From Palsa-504 sp003136255 (GTDB lineage: Bacteria > Actinomycetota > Actinomycetes > Streptosporangiales > Streptosporangiaceae): DNA of 8,907 nt. Below, piece after piece: positions 6,448-8,907 of the stretch. The stretch covers positions 1 through 8,907 of the forward strand of contig PLDT01000084.1 of the NCBI GenBank assembly GCA_003136255.1. The letters run 5' to 3'. A program made the translations under genes and the position numbers. Each line of letters opens with the position of its first letter. Within the stretch, counting starts at the first letter, position 1. Under the pieces are notes generated by a model, which did no database searches, was not told the origin of the DNA, and saw only the letters and a list, made by a program, of their open reading frames with translations.

Positions 6448-7134
6448 GTGGCGCCAGGTACCGATCTGAGCAGGCGCGAGCGCGCCCCGCTGAGCCGGGA
6501 GCGCGTGCTTGCCGAGGCGGTCGCCCTGGCCGACGAGGCGGGCATGGGCTCGCTGACGATGCGCAGGCTCGCGGACCGGCTGCATGTCGAGCCGATGTCG
6601 CTCTACTACCACGTGGCCGGCAAGGACGAGATTCTCGACGGCATGGTCGATCTCGTGTTCGGCGAGGTCGAGCTCCCCCTGGCGGACGCCGAGTGGAAGA
6701 CGGCCATGCGCGACCGGGCCGCCTCCGCGCGCGACGCGCTGCGCCGGCACCCCTGGGCCATCGGGCTGATGGACTCGCGGCTGAACGCTGGCCCGGCAAC
6801 GCTCCGGCACCACGATGCGATCATCGGCTGCCTGCGGGGGGCCGGCTTCTCCATCGAGCTGGCAGCCCATGCGATCTCGGCCATCGACAGCTACCTGTAC
6901 GGCTTCGCGATGCAGGAGCTCAGCCTGCCCTTCAGCAGCCCTGAGGAAACCGCGGAGATGGCCGTGACCTTCCTCGAGCAGTTCCCCGCCCAGGCTTTCC
7001 CCCACCTCGCCGAGCTGACGACCCAGCACGTCCTGCAGCCGGGGTATGACTACGGCGACGAGTTCGAGTTCGGGCTGAACCTGATCCTCGACGGCCTCGA
7101 GCAGGGCCGCGCGCGGCAGCGCAAGACCCGCTGA
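6448..7134 (+). CDS. TetR/AcrR-family transcriptional regulator (TetR_C_1 type)
   Basis: A 228-residue DNA-binding repressor. The N-terminal helix-turn-helix is clear: LSRERVLAEAVALADEAG (15-32), then SLTMRRLADRLHVEPMSLYY (35-54) and HVAGKDEILDGM (55-66). The C-terminal half from about residue 83, with HPWAIGLMDSR and the AISAIDSYLYGFAMQE stretch, matches the all-helical ligand-binding domain of the TetR_C_1 group related to tetracycline repressors. The start is GTG 6448-6450, preceded by AGAGGAGG (6431-6438) at a 9-base spacing. It is transcribed away from the DUF4386 gene, and the three repeats at 6352-6406 are its probable operators. Binding of an unknown small ligand would release repression of itself and its neighbour; the ligand cannot be inferred. 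Codon use is uniform and no damage is seen. Confidence 0.93.
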   Translation: MAPGTDLSRRERAPLSRERVLAEAVALADEAGMGSLTMRRLADRLHVEPMSLYYHVAGKDEILDGMVDLVFGEVELPLADAEWKTAMRDRAASARDALRRHPWAIGLMDSRLNAGPATLRHHDAIIGCLRGAGFSIELAAHAISAIDSYLYGFAMQELSLPFSSPEETAEMAVTFLEQFPAQAFPHLAELTTQHVLQPGYDYGDEFEFGLNLILDGLEQGRARQRKTR

Positions 7135-7329
7135 AGCCAGCTGGCGGCCGCACGGCGATTCCATCTCGGAGCGATTTTCGCCGAGCCGCCCGTCGCGAGC
7201 GTCAGAAGACGATGCTATGCCGCATTTATCCAGTGCGGCGACTGCGAACGGCCGGCAATCCGGCGACCGCCCTGGCATGGCAGTGGGTCGGCGAACCGGC
7301 CTTGTCTGCAGGTATGAGAGTATCCGGGG

Positions 7330-7635
7330 ATGATTGCGAGAACCTGGCGCGGGGCGGTCAGGGCGCAGGACGCTCCGGCTTATGCGGTGTATGTGCAGCG
7401 GACCGGCATCGTGGGCTACCAGCGCACGCCCGGCAACCGCGGCGCCTGGCTGCTTTGGCGGGTCGAGGGCGACCGTGCCGAGTTCATCACGGTGAGCTTC
7501 TGGGAGTCCCGGGCTGCGATTGAAGGCTTTGCCGGCCAGGACATCGAGAAGGCAGTTTTCTATCCCGATGACGATCAGTTCCTCATCGAGCGGGACCTGA
7601 CCGTGCACCATTACGAGGTTGCAGGTACCGAGTAG
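7330..7635 (+). CDS. Antibiotic biosynthesis monooxygenase (ABM)-fold small protein
   Basis: A 101-residue cytoplasmic protein with the dimeric alpha-beta barrel pattern: a first strand MIARTWRGAV (1-10), helix region DAPAYAVYVQRTGIVGY (14-30), TPGNRGAWLLWRV (33-45), the strand AEFITVSFWES (50-60), a helix AIEGFAGQDIEKAVFY (63-78) and a last strand LTVHHYEV (90-97). Length and order match ABM/DABB-type proteins, which include heme-degrading and cofactor-free monooxygenases and many of unknown role. No substrate can be named. The start ATG 7330-7332 has only a weak ribosome site (GGGG directly before it), and I chose it because the first strand begins there. It is preceded by about 195 bases without a gene and followed closely by a TIR-domain relic. 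It could be monocistronic. Confidence 0.8.
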   Translation: MIARTWRGAVRAQDAPAYAVYVQRTGIVGYQRTPGNRGAWLLWRVEGDRAEFITVSFWESRAAIEGFAGQDIEKAVFYPDDDQFLIERDLTVHHYEVAGTE

Positions 7636-7642
7636 ACCGCAC

Positions 7643-8068
7643 ATGCTTCACGTGGGCCAGGCCGCGCTGGAGCTACTCCTAGCCATCGAGCAATCGCGAC
7701 TGCGCAGTCCGGATTACCCGTGGCTCATCCCGGTTCGATTCGATGAGTGCGATATCCCGGATCGTGACATCGGCGCCGGCCGCACACTCGCTTCGATCCA
7801 TCGAGCCGACCTGTTCGGTGACCACTCCGCTGAGGGCGCAGCGCGCCTCGTCGAATCCGTTCGCCGAATTCTCGGCAGTGCCTCGAACGCTGCTGCAGCT
7901 CGGCCGGAACCAGGAGTCGGAACTCCCACCGTAGGTACTTCTGAGTCTCACATCGCGCATTCCGAGGTGGTATCCGTGATGGCAAGCACGGCAGGCGGAT
8001 ACAACAACGTTCCTGAAGCCGCGCTCCAAGCACGACTTGTACATGCGTGGTGTTCGGTCGCCGGTTGA
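7643..8068 (+). pseudogene. C-terminal half of a TIR-domain protein (5'-truncated)
   Basis: A 141-residue frame from ATG 7643-7645 to a stop at 8066-8068. Residues 10-79 resemble the second half of actinobacterial TIR domains: ELLLAIEQSRLRSPD, then PWLIPVRFDECDIPDRDIG (26-44), GRTLASIHRADLFGD (46-60) and a final helix AARLVESVRRILG (66-78). The first half of the domain, including the opening strand and BB-loop region, is absent. The sequence upstream is instead the end of the ABM gene, 7 bases before this ATG. A TTG start at 7619 would add eight residues overlapping that gene but no TIR sequence. The region after residue 80 is a low-similarity tail that I cannot assign. TIR proteins in bacteria often act as NADases in defence. 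A half-domain should be inactive, so I call this a relic, though expression cannot be excluded. Confidence 0.65.
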
Positions 8069-8082
8069 TGGGTGGGGGCCGG

Positions 8083-8520
8083 TTACGTGGCGGGCAGGTG
8101 TGCCGGGGCGACCTGGAGCTGTGCGCGGGTGGCGCCGTCGTGCAGGCGCCGGTCCCAGACGGCGACGATGAGGTCGGGGTCGGCGAGGGCCAGGGCGCTG
8201 GCCAGGTGCACGGCGTCGGCGCCACGCAGGGCGTGCGTGCGGGCCAGCTGCCCGGCGTGTTGTTCCACGGCTGCGGTGAGCTCGACCGGGCGTACGGAGG
8301 CCCAGTACTGCTCCCACGCCTGTTCGGCTGTGTCCAGGTCCTCCTCGGTCAGGTCGTGGTTGCGGCAGGCGGCGGCCAGGGCGGCCCGGACTTCGGGGTA
8401 GGCCAGCCGGCTGGCGAGGGCGGCGTCGCATGCGTCCCACAGCTCGGCGGCCAGGTCGCTGCCTTCTTCGTCGACGACCAGCTTGACCAGGGCGCTGGAG
8501 TCGAAGTAGACCAGCGCCAC
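8083..8520 (-). CDS. PIN-domain toxin of a type II toxin-antitoxin pair (VapC-like)
   Basis: A 145-residue predicted Mg-dependent ribonuclease. The PIN acidic residues are in place: D7 in VYFDSSALVKL, E43 in YPEVRAAL, D102 in LRGADAVHLASAL and D123 in VAVWDRRL. Length is normal for VapC-type toxins. The start is GTG 8518-8520, two bases after the antitoxin stop (TGA 8523-8525), so translation is probably coupled to the antitoxin. It has no strong Shine-Dalgarno of its own. Its 3' end faces the TIR relic across 14 bases. All catalytic positions being present suggests an active toxin that requires the adjacent antitoxin. Confidence 0.92.
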   Translation of the reverse strand: MALVYFDSSALVKLVVDEEGSDLAAELWDACDAALASRLAYPEVRAALAAACRNHDLTEEDLDTAEQAWEQYWASVRPVELTAAVEQHAGQLARTHALRGADAVHLASALALADPDLIVAVWDRRLHDGATRAQLQVAPAHLPAT

Positions 8521-8522
8521 GG

Positions 8523-8801
8523 TCAGCGCCGCTGGTCGCTGACCAGGTCGGCGACGGGTCGCCGCGGCCGCGGCCGTTGCTGTCCGGATGCCCGGGGGCG
8601 CGCCGGGGCGGCGGCGCGTCCGATGACGCCGTCGGCGGCGAGCCGCTCCAAGGTGGCGGTGGTGGTGAGGCCGAGCAGCCGGGCGACGGGGATGCCGCGG
8701 TCGGTGATCACCACCTCGTCGCCGGCGCGGACCCGGTCGAGGTATTCGCTGAGATGTGCCCGGAGCTCGCTGACGGCTATGTCCATGTCCTTATCGTACA
8801 C
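8523..8801 (-). CDS. Phd/YefM-type antitoxin of the toxin-antitoxin pair
   Basis: A 92-residue antitoxin. The N-terminal Phd fold is clear: IAVSELRAHLSEYLDRVRAG (8-27) and DEVVITDRGIPVARLLG (28-44). This part would dimerise and bind the operon promoter. The C-terminal half is Arg/Pro-rich and would wrap the PIN toxin. I chose GTG 8799-8801 as the start because GGAGG (8807-8811) sits five bases upstream. An in-frame ATG at 8811-8813 contains that GGAGG itself, and another at 8784-8786 has its purine run too close. Any of the three leaves the domain whole. It is the first gene of the pair, and a palindrome at 8818-8825 could be its autoregulatory operator. Confidence 0.87.
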   Translation of the reverse strand: MYDKDMDIAVSELRAHLSEYLDRVRAGDEVVITDRGIPVARLLGLTTTATLERLAADGVIGRAAAPARPRASGQQRPRPRRPVADLVSDQRR

Positions 8802-8817
8802 TTCAGCCTCCATCTAC

Positions 8818-8825
8818 TTGTACAA
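8818..8825. promoter_or_regulatory. TTGTACAA palindrome upstream of the antitoxin, possible operator
   Basis: A perfect 8-base palindrome lies 16 bases before the antitoxin GTG. GTACA at 8796-8800 also pairs with TGTAC at 8819-8823 as a wider inverted repeat spanning the ribosome site. Antitoxins of this family normally repress their own operon by binding such palindromes at the promoter. No clear -10/-35 pair was found. Confidence 0.35.
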
Positions 8826-8907
8826 AATGGCGCGGGTTCTGGGTGATGCACGATGCGCGGCGCAGGTCGGCTGGCGCCGCTGGCCTAGTGCCCGCTCCTG
8901 GGCCAGG

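Noticed and set aside
6277..7644. A 455-codon minus frame covering the TetR and ABM genes
   Set aside because: It is the antisense shadow of two well-supported plus-strand genes and crosses the operator region; it has no domain of its own.
7679..8440. A 253-codon minus frame across the TIR relic and PIN gene
   Set aside because: It is an Arg/Pro-rich shifted reading of the PIN gene and antisense of the TIR relic, with no domain.
1..8907. Search by eye for CRISPR arrays, tRNA genes, complete insertion sequences and transposase genes
   Set aside because: No regular repeat-spacer array, no tRNA cloverleaf pattern and no transposase motifs or paired terminal repeats were seen.

Overview
The window is GC-rich (roughly two-thirds G+C by eye) with GTG starts, strong G/C at third codon positions and Shine-Dalgarno sites of the AAGGAG/GGAGG type. 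The protein families (FGGY kinase, DUF4386, TetR_C_1 regulator, actinobacterial-style TIR, Phd/PIN toxin-antitoxin) point to a high-GC actinobacterium. I cannot place it to genus from sequence alone.

Layout. Bases 1-351 hold no gene I can support. At 352-3392 on the minus strand lie an FGGY carbohydrate kinase (1827-3392) and, about 390 bases downstream of it, an NAD(P)-dependent glycerol-3-phosphate-dehydrogenase-like enzyme (352-1434). Together they could phosphorylate a polyol or sugar and then oxidise the phosphorylated product. The dehydrogenase has a short, well-placed upstream reading frame (1431-1496) that overlaps its start. This is either a leader peptide or the detached N-terminus of a frameshifted enzyme.

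Bases 3645-4861 (plus strand) encode a multi-pass membrane protein of the type fused to sensor kinases. It is cut into 107-aa and 297-aa frames by a one-base shift near 3956, and neither part has a kinase domain. Bases 4862-5169 are non-coding with one clear hairpin. Bases about 5170-5510 (minus) hold a broken ribbon-helix-helix antitoxin-like gene, also with a one-base shift.

Bases 5537-7134 form a neat regulatory unit. A DUF4386 membrane protein (minus) is divergent from a TetR-family repressor (plus), and the gap between them carries three copies of a TAAGG-type operator spaced exactly 18 bases apart. These probably control both genes.

Bases 7330-7635 encode a small antibiotic-biosynthesis-monooxygenase-fold protein. 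It is followed by the C-terminal half of a TIR domain (7643-8068) that lacks its N-terminal half. The window ends with a convergent type II toxin-antitoxin pair (Phd-like antitoxin 8523-8801, PIN toxin 8083-8520).

The right two-thirds of the window looks like accessory, decaying DNA: a split membrane gene, a broken antitoxin, a truncated TIR gene and a TA module. Three separate places need the same kind of correction (one base added). That raises the question of uncorrected single-base deletions in the assembly versus real decay.
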